A DNA stretch of 64,000 bases from Coptis chinensis (lineage: Eukaryota; Streptophyta; Magnoliopsida; Ranunculales; Ranunculaceae). The notes below the pieces were generated by a model, which saw only the letters and a list, made by a program, of their open reading frames with translations, did no database searches and was not told the origin of the DNA. The position numbers were made by a program, and so were the translations under genes. Location: positions 124,001 to 188,000 of the forward strand of contig JADFTS010000033.1 of NCBI GenBank assembly GCA_015680905.1, in the 5' to 3' direction. Shown here one piece after another: positions 1 through 12,156 of the stretch. The first letter of the stretch is position 1. The number at the start of each line of letters is the position of its first letter.

Positions 1-115
1 AATCTGAAAAAAGAATCTCTTGACCAATCGCCATTTACTTTTCGAAAAACAAGTTTTTGAACATGGTAAGCAATTCAATTCATTATTGAATACTAAGTTT
101 CACATATGTCAAACG

Positions 116-3100
116 TCAAAATTCTGCAGAACCCGGGGTCCTTGGGAAAGGTATAACATCCCTTATGTTGTCTATTCCTGTTGCGAACTGCACAAGCCTT
201 TCAAAGCCCAACCCAAAGCCCGCATGAGGAACTGGGGGACACAGAAACAAGAAATGACGTCAACTAAATCCCAATAAACTTTATGTAGAATGGCAGCCAA
301 AAACAATCAAAGAGCATAACCGAAAAACCAGAACTAAAAAACATAAAAGCAGATTCTTAAAAAAAAAGGTGAAGATAAAAGTAAATAATGCACCCGACAA
401 ATTTTTTATATATCAGTGCACTGAAACAAATCAACAACATTAGAAAAAATTAACAAACAGAAGAAAAGAAAGATCTTGACCTGAACCAAAACGACGAAGA
501 TCACGATACCACCAGTAGCTTTCTTTATTGAGCTTTAGTTCATCCAAACGAGCATCCAGATAGTCAAGGCGTTCTTCACGCTGACTACCACCCATGAGTT
601 CACCAACCTTAAAAATAAATGATTTGTGTTTTACCAATTAACATCGAATACACACATGTTCGTATTCACAGAGACACACATGGATGGGAATGGACATCTC
701 AGCTGGTTTTGTGTGGTTTGAGATTCAACTTTCAGTGCAAATTGGTTAATTTGTTAGCCAGGAAGTATCAAATGGTATCATGTTCTACTAAAACCAAAAA
801 AAAAGTCTCTAAATCATGTGTTGCTCAGGGTGTGCCATAACCCATAGGCATGCCAACGTGTAGTAAGCTTAAGAAATGTAAAAAGATGACTTTCGTAATA
901 AAAGTTTATTTTTCATTAGAGTGGCATTTTTGCAAGTTACTCATTGCAATCTTCTAAACATGTACATTGCTTAAAAAGACATTGGGCGAACAAACAAAGA
1001 ATTTACTCATTTTCGTAAGGCACTCAAGGGTCTTACTTGTGTCAAAGGCAACCCACCATAAAATGTGAAAAAGTTAATGTGCATCATGGGGAGTGCCAAT
1101 GGGAATGTCATTTGCCGCGCGCGCGCGTGTGTGAGATAGAGAGTCTCTAACTGGGTTATAGAACAATAATATTAGCAGCATAATTTAAGTAACAAGGTCA
1201 TATTGATGTTACCCGAGGAACCAAAAGATCCATGGCCGCAACAGTCCTTCCATCCTCATTTTGCCGCATATAGAATGCTTTTATTTCCTGTCAAATGTTG
1301 ATTTTGCAGTCAGGAAACTTAATTACGAACATTTAACACATGTCAAATAAATATTAAACATGAATCTAACAAATGACATGCCTTTGGGTAGTCCCTAATT
1401 ATCACAGGACAGCCAGCATAAGCAACTTCAGTGATGTAGCGTTCATGCTCACTTTGCAAATCACATCCCCATTTTACCTTTGAAATATGCACATTGAAAA
1501 AGAGCATACTTATTGACTGGAAGTACTGGATACCAATATATACTACATTTGTCATCCTTAAAAGCAGGAGAGGGGTGTAAAATAAAACTTTATTACCGGA
1601 AATTCAAATTTTTTGTTGGCTCTTAGAAGAAGTTCGATGGCATCTGTATAGGTCAATTGTACAAAAAGTTTCTCAGCTACATCCTGTCAGGTGTAAGGCA
1701 CGGAAAGTAGTGGAATTTGTCAATATGAGAGAGCACAATAATAAAAATTAACTAATATCAGAACAGCTTCTCTGGAAACTGGCTTTATATACATTGTTTA
1801 GCCAGATCAAACTCCATGATATTAAAGAATGCTTGAAGGGAGTTACAAAGTGAGCTCATACACTCAGTCTATCAATAATTCCTTTCTCAATCCAGGTATT
1901 GAAGAAATCCATGTCTTCTTTGCAGTTGTCCAAGACATACTTGACCTGACATACAACACAGATTACATGACAGCATGAATGCTACAAACTTTAATGAACA
2001 GAAATGAGTAAAATAATGTGATGACAAGTGTGCGAGAAGAGACATACAAGATATTGGAGATAGGCAGTGGCACATGCCATGTCGTCATTCAGATCAGCAA
2101 AAGCGAGTTCTGGTTCAATCATCTTGAATATAACAAAATCAGGAAAACGTCTATGATTTTAATTACATAATACAAAGAAATCTATAGAAGGATATGAGAA
2201 CTACCCAAAATTCAGCTAAATGCCTGGAAGTATTAGAGTTCTCTGCTCGAAAAGTTGGACCGAATGTGTAAACCTGGACCCAATGGACACATCAAAACCT
2301 TGATAAGTTGATAACCACAAGAAAATTCATATTTAAGTTAATCTACTATAAAGGATGGGATGTATATACATCAGAAAAAGCAGAAGCATAGGTCTCGGCA
2401 TTAAGTTGCCCCGAGACTGTTAAGAATGCAGGTTTTCCAAAAAAGTCCTGCCACAACAAATAATTTCAAAAAATGCATTAGTAATCTCAAAACTACTTTG
2501 AAAGTTTGCATGACAGACAAAATATATACTAATAGAAAAAGCTCAATAAACTGAAACTAAATCATAAGAAGAATCCTCCGTCAAGAATGGTAATAAGTTG
2601 GAATCAGGCATATTAAATGTGCCTAAACTGACTCACAACATCAATTCATAAACACGTAGATAAGAGTAAATAAATTGGATCACCACTGTCTTTCTCTTTC
2701 AAGACGATCCTCAACTCCACTGATTCTTGTGAAACTTTGATTTTTTGTTGTTCTTAAATGTACTTTGTTTGTTCAGTTAGTCTTTAGTCGAAAATAGAAA
2801 ATTTATTTACAGTCAAAGCTAACTTGAGTGTGCCCTGGTTGGTTGTCGAAGTTACTATCTTGTGGGTGTGCTGGTCCTTTTAGCTCTTCAGTAAGCAGCT
2901 TTAGAGTTAACACTTTGCAATCTTATTGGGAATCTGGATTGGAAGAAATGGTGACACTCAGAGTGCATTTTAGTGTCACATGGGGAGGTTATATTGCATT
3001 ATTGCCCATAAAAGCTAACTATTTAGACGGTTTTCTTAGAGCTCGACTCCTGCCAATTGTGTAAGGGTAGATATACACTTATTAGTCTTGGACACCAAGT

Positions 3101-5566
3101 AATGGTTGAGAACTTTATGAGATTGCTCGGTTGTATTTATTTTTCTTCTCTCTTTGTACGTTTAGGTTTTCTGGACATACCTTGGATCTGAAAATAATTT
3201 CCTTCGTAGTTTTTACCAGGTAAAGAAACCGATATATTTTCACATATGTTGATATGCTGTTGGAAAAGTAAAATAGATGTACTTCTGAGCTAATTTAGGA
3301 TAGAGAGAGCAGAACGTGAGTTAGAATGCAGACTCACTTGTGACCAATCAATCAACCCACTTTCAGTGTTAGGAATGGAACAAACCGGTGAGTCCATGCT
3401 TTCCCCAGAGGTTGGAATCTGCCATACACATTTCAGAACACAACAATCAAATGAGTAGGCTAAAATGTTCACAGAAAAAGGTAGATACCAGTCTACAAAA
3501 AATCCACTCGATCATTGGAAAGGTACCAACATCTGCTATACTTACTTTCAAGAAAACCAATTAATAAACTAGATGTCTCACTAAGTATACAATAGCATAT
3601 AGATAAAACACTAACAAACATTTAAAAAGTTTTAAGGAAAAAACAGAAGATCAAAACAATAAACTCGTGAACTAGATGTCTTCACACAATAACCAGTTAA
3701 AACTTCGAAAAAACTAAAAGAGCTAAAGATCACACAATATTAGTTTGATAGCATACCAAAGTAGTAACACAGAACTGTTCTCCAGCTCCTTCACAATCTG
3801 AAGCAGTAATAATTGGGCTTGAAACCCATACAAACCCATTTTCTTGGAAAAACTTGTGGGTAGCATATGCTAAAGCATTCCTCACTCTAGCAACCTGAAA
3901 CAACCTTGAACAGAAAACATGGTCCAGATTATTTCCCAAAACAGGAAAAAACAAGAACCAACCTCTGGAATATACCAAAAATACCACACCAATGTATCAA
4001 GATACAAAAGCATACCGCACCAAAAGTGTTTGTCCTTGGACGAAGATGAGCTTTTGTTCGCAGAAATTCTCTGCTCACTTTTTTCTTTTGAATAGGAAAA
4101 GAAGAATCACTTCTCCCCACCTACAAGATTAAAGGGTAAAGAGGGTGAGCAGAAGTTTGTCAGACACCTCATCCTACATTTTATTCATTTATTATTGTAG
4201 TCATGTCAAAAACTTTGAAATTGGGAACACTACAAACTTCAGAAATCCTCTCTGCAAGCATTTATTACAGTTGGATAGATCAACTAGATTAAAATCATGA
4301 GCATATGCATGGTCTGTTGTTCACATGGTTTTTAGGCAACATGTGCATGACATGTAGAACAGATAGGGGGAGGGGGGGAATTAAATTTCTGACAAGAAAA
4401 GAAAATTTCCTTACTGTGATGACTTTCCCAACATTTAACTCAACTTTCTGCTTCGATCCTTGACTAATAAGCACAACACCCTCTACCCATACTGATGCAC
4501 CAGTTGAAATGAAGCCAGATTCGACCTAGCAAGACCGAAAGCATTTTTAAGGAGATGCAATGCAAAGACAGAAAATAGACAAGAGAGGAGGCAGAGTAAT
4601 AAATGAAAAGGATTATGGGGTAACAATTAATAGAAAATGCAGAAAACTAGATTAACTTATGCAGTTTATGTTTGGACCAAGGAGTTAGTGTTCATCAAGA
4701 TTATATCAAGCCGTAAAGCAACGATAAGAAGATATTAGAATTTGGAAATCTCTACTCCCCCTAATAGTATACTTTAAAAAACTAACACATCATTGTCATC
4801 TCGAATGCTCATAACAAAGACATTCTAATTTAAGGCAATTGCGAATACTTCTCACAATCATTATAAATATTGAGGTCCAGTAATTATAAGCAAATCAAAT
4901 TAGTACAAAGAATCTTTCTTTTGAAAATTGATGAAGTGGTTGTGATTGCATTGAATATATACCTGATCATAGCCATCAGCATCTGAATTTATCACACACT
5001 GCATGTTCGAAAGGCACGAGCCATCGTTAACCTGGAGAACAGACAAGGAACACATTACAGAATGAATAAAATAACCATTAGTCCTTCCTGAGGCTAACAC
5101 AATCCACCACAACATAGGCAAAAGTAAGGGGCATAAATATATATTCCCATTATTATAGACAGTAACCAACCTCGAGAAATGTAACACTACTCTGCACTCT
5201 TAGTGTCCTAACCCAGCCCTTGACAACAAGCTTCTTCCCTAACCAATCCAAGCCTTCGTCCAATCCACCTTTCACATCGACAATCCTCAAGCGTTTGCGG
5301 AATTCCCGAACTTTTTCTCCCTGTTTCACATCAACTGTTTTGCCACCCGCACTGCAGCTGATGTACCTCTTCTTATCGTTTGTTGTGGAGATGGTCACTA
5401 TAGAGTAAAGGGAAAATTGACGGGTGGGCTGGTGATATGGAGTGATTTTGGATCTTCTTGTGAAAACATCTCCTCTAAGGTGAAAGCTTCTTCTGTTAAT
5501 GTAAAGTGAAATGTGGCGAGTGGAGGATTGAGGTCTTAAGCGGAAACAAGACGCTGCAGCAGCCAT
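116..5566 (-). CDS. NS1: Asparagine--tRNA ligase, chloroplast/mitochondrial (NS1/SYNO type)
   Basis: Class IIb aminoacyl-tRNA synthetase that charges tRNA-Asn, here with an organelle transit peptide. Coding exons (minus strand, 5' to 3'): 5566-5171, 5031-4963, 4525-4415, 4120-4016, 3894-3757, 3418-3338, 2447-2370, 2273-2205, 2122-2048, 1945-1862, 1683-1597, 1477-1382, 1287-1213, 607-481, 231-116. They join in frame to about 568 aa, matching the family's length (Arabidopsis NS1 about 567, from memory). The first ~60 residues are Ser/Arg-rich like a dual transit peptide. The OB-fold anticodon-binding region follows (about 110-200, with KGWVRTLRV). Motif 2 ([11 protein letters not shown]) is near residue 334 and motif 3 (GFGLGFERL) near 535; the C-terminus is PGSAEF. 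All introns are GT-AG except intron 12 (1381-1288), which starts with GC after AAG. No frame break is seen, so the gene looks functional. Chloroplast and mitochondrial location is inferred from the family. Confidence 0.95.
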
Positions 5567-5694
5567 TTTTTCTTCTGTCTGGTTTCTACTACTCGTCCGA
5601 GTGGAAACACAAAAAACATTGCATCATCTAACCTCGTTGTAGTAAAAAGAGTTCGCTTCTAAAACCTCGTTGTTTGATAAGGAGAAGTGTGTGG

Positions 5695-6914
5695 AGCCTG
5701 GTCTATGAGTGTACCTTGGGTAGGTTTAGCCAAAGCCCATGGCTAAAACCCGATTTTTGTTGGTCCTGGGCTAATATATCATATCTGTGGTTTGGGCTTG
5801 GTTTTGTAAAATCAAAACCCGATTTGGTTTTGGGTTGGGCTCGAGTTAGAATATCAAAAAAATGAAAAACCCGAGCCCGTGTGCATATATGTACGTATAT
5901 ATTTTAAGCATTTTATTTTTGTACAAAATAAGGTTGAAAATCTCTATTTTAGATAGAATAATTTAATGAACAAGGTTAGTTTCCCTCTCAAAAAAACAAA
6001 TCTCTTTGATTTCATTAGAAGATTTCAATTTTAGGAATCGTTTGTTTTTCTGACCCTTTGAATGCTAAATGACACATCTTCTGAATGCTGAATGCTGCTT
6101 GTTGAACTCTAAAATACAAGTTTGTTTTATATCAAAATGATATGGCTCTTAATACTTAATATAAATCATTTAGACAATTTCACCCGTTGTTATCTATTTT
6201 GAGCACAACTTAATTGTTTATAAAAACAAAATATATAAAAATACCAAGTTAAATTAATTTACATGTTATTATTATAGAAGCGAAAATAAATACATTTCTC
6301 TATTTATTTATTTTTCGGCTAATTAGTTAGAAAAATGAGATGATGTTATAATAAATCATTTATCTATTTAATTATTTCGGCTAATAATAACTCATTTATA
6401 TATTTATTATTTATTAAAAAAATGTTTGTTTTAAATATGAGATGAGGTTATTATAGATGTCGACTATTGGTGGACATTCAATAAAACTTTGATTTTTCAA
6501 TTCAAAGTTGGATAGACATATGTAAGGGCAAAAAGGGAACCGTACTTCAACATCTCTAATTTCAGCGTTCAGTGAGACCTTAGACACAATACGCTGAAGA
6601 CACTTTTAGTTACTGATCACTGAAACAACTTAAAAAAACAAACATATTTTACACCTCTTAATGCTTAAAAGTCAAAAAACAAACAACACCTTAGTGTTTT
6701 TTATCTCATAATTCCAAAAACAGTCCGAGAAGTTTGACCAATCCGACATAACCCGACCCAATCCAAATTGGTCGGGTTAGGGCTTAAGTTGAAAATTGAA
6801 AGACCGACTAGGACTTGGTTACATGCTCGGGTTAAAGTATTTGAAACTCGGATTGGACTCGGTTTATGCCTCAACCGACCTAACCCGTCCGAGTTCCACC
6901 CCTAGCCTGGTCTA
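5695..6914. mobile_element. Probable DNA-transposon relic flanked by an 11-bp direct repeat
   Basis: The 11-mer AGCCTGGTCTA occurs at 5695-5705 and again at 6904-6914. Joining the outer flanks across one copy gives a plausible empty site, so the ~1.2 kb between them looks like an insertion. Both ends carry degenerate GGGTTGGG/ACCCGA-type repeats (5715-5880 and 6720-6900) in roughly opposite orientation, a style often seen in plant hAT- or Mutator-like non-autonomous elements. Clean terminal inverted repeats are not visible and there is no transposase reading frame, so the superfamily is uncertain. A 9-11 bp duplication would fit Mutator better than hAT (8 bp). A second MITE is nested inside. 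Confidence 0.5.
6034..6690. mobile_element. Tourist-like (PIF/Harbinger) MITE, 657 bp
   Basis: TTA target duplications lie directly outside both ends (6031-6033 and 6691-6693). The left end reads GGAATCGTTTGTTTTTCTGA and the reverse complement of the right end GGTGTTGTTTGTTTTTTGAC; the similarity continues inward through a TTGAATGCTAAA/TTAAGCATTAAG block. The TTA duplication and GTTTGTTT-type terminal repeat match Tourist-like MITEs. The interior is A+T-rich and non-coding. It sits inside the larger element at 5706-6903, so it inserted later. Confidence 0.65.
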
Positions 6915-6938
6915 ATCTCTTCGTAATATCTTCGTCAG

Positions 6939-6974
6939 TGGGCTTTTTTTAATGTCCACTTGGTCCGTGGCCCA
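6939..6974 (+). promoter_or_regulatory. Site II (TGGGCY) elements upstream of WHY2
   Basis: TGGGCT at 6939-6944 and GGCCCA at 6969-6974 lie 130-170 bp upstream of the WHY2 start codon. Such paired TCP-binding site II motifs are typical of plant nuclear genes for organelle and growth functions. The match is by sequence only. Confidence 0.4.
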
Positions 6975-7106
6975 TACCCCAAATCCCAAGTAAGTCACCA
7001 AATCAGGGCCGTCCATTGATTTCATTTTTCCATTTCATAATAATAGACTGCTCTACTTCTATCGTCAGAGCTCACTCCTCATTTCCAAGACTAAAAAGTA
7101 AAAACA

Positions 7107-7358
7107 ATGATGAAGCTTACCCAGCTCTTAAGGCACAGGTAACAACACTATTCCCCTTAAACCCTAAACCCTTATATAGTTGTATTTTAACTTCGTCTTT
7201 AGATAATTATTACTTTTATTCTCTACTTACTCACCTTGCATTTTGTTGCTGGAATAAATAATAATAATTGTTGGGACTGTTTAAAGATATTCCAATAATC
7301 ATGTATTGTGGATGAACCACAAGAGTTACTCATTAAGGATTATACATTCCAGTCAGGA

Positions 7359-7393
<35 letters not shown>

Positions 7394-10361
7394 TTGCTTT
7401 TTCCATATGTTTAGTTGTTTTCTAGAGGTTTATTTTGTCCTGGGTCTAACAGGAGTAATGTGACTGAGAAAGTGTTATCAGGAAAGGTCAGTGACAGTAT
7501 GAATTCTATATGGACCCGCAGCTTCACATCTCAGGCTGGTATGCCACTTGTTATGTTTTTGTAAAAGTATATTTAGTTTCTATCCGTCTTAGTATTCTCT
7601 GTAAGATGTTTTAATTGTATGCCATTCAGTGTCTGCAGGGAGCCGTACCGGTTATGTCAATGCTGACTATTCTATTTTCAAGGGAAAGGCAGCACTTCTG
7701 ACTGCCCCTAAAATACCGACATTCAACCAAGTACGACTTTGTTTCTTCTGGCCACACATACACACGTATATGAATCTGAGTGATTTATGGACGTTCTTTT
7801 TTTTAATATTTCTCTATTTCTTGTACAGACTAATAATCGGATTGATAAGAAGGGTTGCATTATGTTGACATTTATGCCTGCTGTTGGTGAGCGCAAGTAT
7901 GATTATGAAAGGAGGCAGGTATTGACTCTTCACTGTGGTTTATTTGTATATATTTTGTGTTGTTGCATATCATGCTTGTTGGGTTTTAGAAGTAGTGTAA
8001 ATTAGAAATTGACGTTTGTGAGGTGTGTCCAGTGGACACAATCGTTTTTTTAGGCTTAGTGTTTCAATGTTTCATTACAAGTTTGACTTTCAACAGGCTT
8101 CTAGCCTTTAGGCAGATTTATTTTACAAACTCATTAGGTCTTCTTGATATGCTTTATAAATTTGAGATTCTGTTCATATACTGAGTTGTTGTCGTGTCTT
8201 CTAATGTTTTATCCATTTGTTGGACTTTTCTACCATGTAGGTATTTGCTTTATCACCTACAGAAGTTGGATCTTTGATAAGCCTTGAATCTGGCAAGTCG
8301 TGCGAGTTTTTTCATGACCCTTCCATGAAATCAAGGTGAAGTTGACTGTTAGATGCTTGCATTAAAATTGCAGAACAGGTCTTGACTGATTTTGATTAAA
8401 AAGAATGTGCTGAGGGTTTAGGAGAAATAATTCATGTCAGCTCCTTGCCAAGGTAGCATGAATGCATTTAGTTCATCTTGGCGCCTTGTTAAGCTGCTAA
8501 GTTAGTATGAATCTATTTTTTGTTCACATCAATGTCATTAAAAGAAATGAAAGTAGTAGGATGAATATAAAATGAAAGGGAAATCAATTCTATTAGTTAA
8601 CACAGAAAATATAAACATGAAAGGGAAATCATTTAGTATCTGCTAAACATGTTTATAACATTGTACTGAGCACATCTTTATGCTGTTTTTCTTTCTTTCT
8701 GAAACGGCAACTAGTTATCATACCTGTTCAATGAAAAGATGTCGTGAAATTATGTGATTCATCTTAGTGCCTTTCTAAGCTGCTTAGGTAGTATGAATAT
8801 AATTTTTTTCAACATCACCGGATATTATAAATCCTATAATATATATATTTTTTTATCGATACTGTTAGTTAAGCACACGTCCAACAATGTTTAGCACATT
8901 CCCTTGACACACCACAGGAGACAGTATTGGTGATCAGACTCCATTCAAATAATTGATTTTGTTAGAGTATGAAATAAGTGAAAGATTTAAAAAAAAAAAA
9001 TTATAGAGTTGTGAAATAAGTTGATGATTTAAAAATTTGTTATAGAGTTGCAAAAGAAATTTGTTAAGCTCAAGACCAGGTGGACCAGTGGGCATTGGGC
9101 TTCATCTCTTCATGCAATAAACCTTTTGGTTGCTAATATTACGATAATTTATATTGCAGTAATGCAGGTCAAGTTAGAAAGAGCTTATTGGTTTCACCAT
9201 GCGGTGAAGATAGTGGATTTTTCTTTAATCTGTGTAAGCATTCTGCTTATTCCCAGGATATATCGGTTTCCTTAAACATATTAATATCCAAGGTTATTAT
9301 TATTTGTTTTATTTGTGAACTTTTTAATTTGTATATATATATGACATGGTTACTTCTATTGTGTCAATCTTATCTGACCCTAACCAAGATTCTAAAACCA
9401 TATCTGGCCTCGGGGGAGTTTTGGATCTAGACTGGATTTTAGGTTGGGCCAGATCTCGAGTCAGGTCCAGCACTTGTTGTCCCCTATTTTTCAACCTTGC
9501 ACACTTTCTGTGTGCACTATCTTTTTCTATTCAATATATTGTTATATTCTTTTTGTTGCTCCCCCCCCTCTCGAATATCTGATTGTTCAGAGTTATCCCT
9601 CAATAAAAATTTCTGGAAACAGAGGTTTACCAAAAGCGGAGGGGCATCACAACAAAATTTCCTTGAGACAGTTTCGAAATTGAAAGTAAAGGGATATGTC
9701 TCTGGAATCTTTTCAGAATATCTTCTTGATAAATGAATATTCGATACTGGTGAACTTACATTGGTTGTAAAAATAGTACTCCCTATAAAAGCTGTATTAA
9801 TTATTAATGATATTTGTTTGTAAAATAGTATTTCCTTGTACAAGTTTTACTTCTTGGATACAGAGATCAATCTTATGATTTCCTCTGTGCAGCTGTTGTG
9901 AATAACATCCAGAAAACCAATGAACGATTTTCAGTTCCTGTTAGCAAGGCCGAGTTTGCAGTGTTGCGCACGGCTTTTAGTGTAAGTCATACTCAAATCT
10001 TTACTCATTAATATCCTTGATTTTTGGCTGCGGATCAAAGGGTGAGGACAAAGGTATACAGGCCTTTATGGTTAGTGTAGTCGTGTAGATGTGTTTCACA
10101 TTTACATGTGGAAGGTGAAAAAACAACAATTAAGTTTTCGGAACCAATTGGCAATGAGTGGAGCCTCAACAACAACAAATAAGGATTGTGCATTACAAAT
10201 CGAAACCTCTGAAATGCTGTTAATCTTTTCTGGTGCAGTACATCTTACCACACATCATGGGCTGGGATCAATACACCAAGCCGGTGCAAACAAGCGGTGA
10301 TCTGAATTCAGTCAGGCTACTGGAGAAGCGACCAAGCCCAAATTCAGAATGGGATAGATAA
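7107..10361 (+). CDS. WHY2: Whirly single-stranded DNA-binding protein, mitochondrial WHY2 type
   Basis: Whirly proteins are plant tetrameric ssDNA-binding proteins that protect organelle genomes during repair; WHY2 is the mitochondrial form. Exons: 7107-7138, 7426-7538, 7639-7730, 7829-7918, 8241-8335, 9160-9233, 9893-9981, 10239-10361; joined length 708 nt, 235 aa, all in frame. The start is the first of two adjacent ATGs. Residues 1-55 are rich in Arg/Ser/Leu with few acids, as in a mitochondrial presequence. The Whirly domain runs from about 58 to 210 and holds the DNA-binding motif KGKAAL at 63-68, then [19 protein letters not shown] and [20 protein letters not shown]. The C-terminus (SPNSEWDR) is acidic/aromatic like WHY2. 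At intron 1 only the first AG of TCTAGAG (exon from 7426) keeps the frame; the next AG leads to a stop. Two telo-box-like AAACCCTA motifs lie in intron 1 (about 7155-7175). Confidence 0.95.
7362..7394. repeat. (TTA)n microsatellite in WHY2 intron 1
   Basis: About eleven uninterrupted TTA units lie just upstream of the WHY2 exon 2 acceptor. Such tracts are usually length-polymorphic. Confidence 0.9.
8472..8798. repeat. Imperfect direct repeat in WHY2 intron 5
   Basis: A ~41 bp block at 8472-8512 (TTCATCTTGGCGCC...GTATGAAT) recurs at 8758-8798 with a few changes, and a shorter third match (GGTAGCATGAAT) precedes it near 8450. A GAAAGGGAAATCA motif is also doubled between them. This looks like the remains of an internally repetitive element inside the 824-bp intron. 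No terminal repeats were identified. Confidence 0.5.
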
Positions 10362-11509
10362 TTGTCTGTAGCCAAAGTGAAGGTCTCCCCGTGGTTTTGG
10401 TGTTCATGTGTGTAGGGGATTAACTCAATGTTAAGTTGGATGTTTCTTCAATCTAGCTTGCGATATGGATGCAATTAATGGGCACTTTTAACTGAAACAG
10501 GATATATGTTAAACTATTCACCAATTAGTGCGCTAAAGTTGTTTTCTTTCAGTTAGGAAGGATATTTCCTACTTTTAGTTGGGTGCACATTTAATTTATC
10601 TGTTGGGTACTATCTATCTACTAGGTATTACCAGTGCCTACAACGTGGTTTGTTATGAGGTGTTTATTATGTTGTTTGTGGTATTAATCTTGGTACACCC
10701 AAATATTTTCTAATGTGTAGGCTATGTGGGAATTTGGAGACATTTTATTTTGAAGTGGTACTATACGTTGTTGTATGTGTGGCCTATGTTCAAAACTTGC
10801 ATGTTCAATATTTACCCTCTAGGTATTATCGAAGGCATGAAGTGCTATTGAAGTTATTTCTAAAATAATATTTAAATTGATCGAATAAAATAAAAAAAAT
10901 AAAATAATAGTAAAATCTAGTTATTGGTTTTAAGCCCGTGTCTTTCAACTTCTCAAGTCGATAGCTAGTAATACTAATCTGTATCTACGGAGACCCTAAC
11001 AGCATAATAAAAGTACACTACACATTTTTGTCCACACACAATAAGTTACCAACTATATCAATACCAAACATTAACATGTTTCTTCTTGATGTGGTGAGAA
11101 TTAAGTATTTTGGTCTACCAAAAAAATCAAATATGTGAATTAAAATGAGGCCTTCCAAAAGTGCGTAAGACGTCTCACCATCAATGTGAAGTTACATGGC
11201 TTTGATAAAATTCAATATATACAATTCTTAATTATGCTCTCACTTATTATACTTGCTCAAGTTCATAGATTGCCTCAATTACAATGCATGTTGGGCCATC
11301 AAAAGTGAAGTTTCGCTGAAACAATGATATTATATACATGACTGCAAAACCTACATATCAAAACCTAAAAGAAAATACTCAGACAACTAAGTCAGGGTTT
11401 TGAAATAAGCCAAATAACTTTAAAGTTGCTCCGAATGGTATACTATGAAAGCTGAGCGAGTTCATTTAACATTTTTTTTTTTTTTTTTTTTCTAAATTTT
11501 TTGTAGTAT
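10362..11509. other. WHY2 3' flank and A+T-rich intergenic DNA
   Basis: The first few hundred bases are probably WHY2 3' UTR. Beyond that I see no open frame with homology, no RNA gene and no clear transposon end. A 21-base T-rich run ends near 11490. Confidence 0.6.
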
Positions 11510-11580
11510 TATACTCTTTGAATAAAAGAAAATGTTGGTTTTTTTTTGGTAGTATATACTCTTTGAATAAAAGAAAATGT

Positions 11581-11626
<46 letters not shown>

Positions 11627-11787
11627 TCTTCGAATAAAAGAAAGTGTTGGGTTTTTTTTATTTATTTTTTATTTTTTTATATACTCTTCAAATAAAAGAA
11701 AATGTTGGTTTTTTTTTTATTTATTTATTTTTTTTTTATAAATTTTTTGTATTATATACTCTTCGAATAAAAGAAAATGTTATTATT
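11510..11787. repeat. Degenerate tandem repeat, five copies of a ~55-70 bp unit
   Basis: The core TACTCTTTGAATAAAAGAAA or a close variant appears about five times (near 11510, 11555, 11625, 11681 and 11757), each followed by a T-rich, TA-rich or TTTA-rich spacer of variable length. One spacer has become an (AT)n microsatellite (11586-11624). The unit begins CTCTT(T/C)GAATAAAAG in all but one copy. The spacer variation suggests slippage after an original tandem duplication. A second (AT)n tract lies at 12234-12256. Confidence 0.8.
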
Positions 11788-12081
11788 GTTGTGGGTAGTG
11801 GATTAACCAAAAGCCTAAACTTGTTTTTGCTTTTGCTTCAACAACAAGTTTCGGTGTTCTAGTGTGGTCTCTCTTCCTTATCTGTTTAGGAGACCGACTA
11901 CTATGACCGACCTAGCCTCTATAATTCTTTGTTACAGAGAGTAGTTTGTTAGTCTGAGTCAAACCATCAGACACCATCAAATCGTGTGAAGAAGGCGTCG
12001 TTGTTTTCTACATCACTAGAAAGGGCGAAATCTTTCCTTAAGGACAGCCTAATACAGGCCTTGGTTGTTTTCTGTTACTGA

Positions 12082-12156
12082 TAATTGTAAGCGTCAGCTG
12101 CTATACCACAATGCTTAGAAGACCACCAATGCACCGTGCAAATGCATCTTGTATGA
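12082..12156 (-). pseudogene. 75-bp stray fragment of the WAV3-like RING/vWA gene
   Basis: This stretch is almost identical to 14965-15040 in the WAV3-like pseudogene: one substitution and one 1-base length difference over ~75 bp. Read on the minus strand it encodes the IQDAFARCIGG region after the vWA domain. It keeps a TTT run where the longer copy has TTTT, so it preserves the ancestral frame there, but it has its own nonsense change (CAG to TAG at about 12101-12103). Similarity stops abruptly at both ends. It lies about 470 bp upstream of the molybdate transporter, so the transporter is bracketed by two pieces of one gene. Confidence 0.85.

Noticed and set aside
2828-3064. Open frame of 78 codons on the plus strand inside NS1 intron 6
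   Set aside because: It is antisense to the gene, within an intron, and matches no family I recognise; most likely chance.
9350-9480. GGGTTGGGCC/ATCTCGAGTC-type motifs in WHY2 intron 6 resembling the 5.7-6.9 kb element
   Set aside because: Too short and degenerate to define ends or a target duplication.
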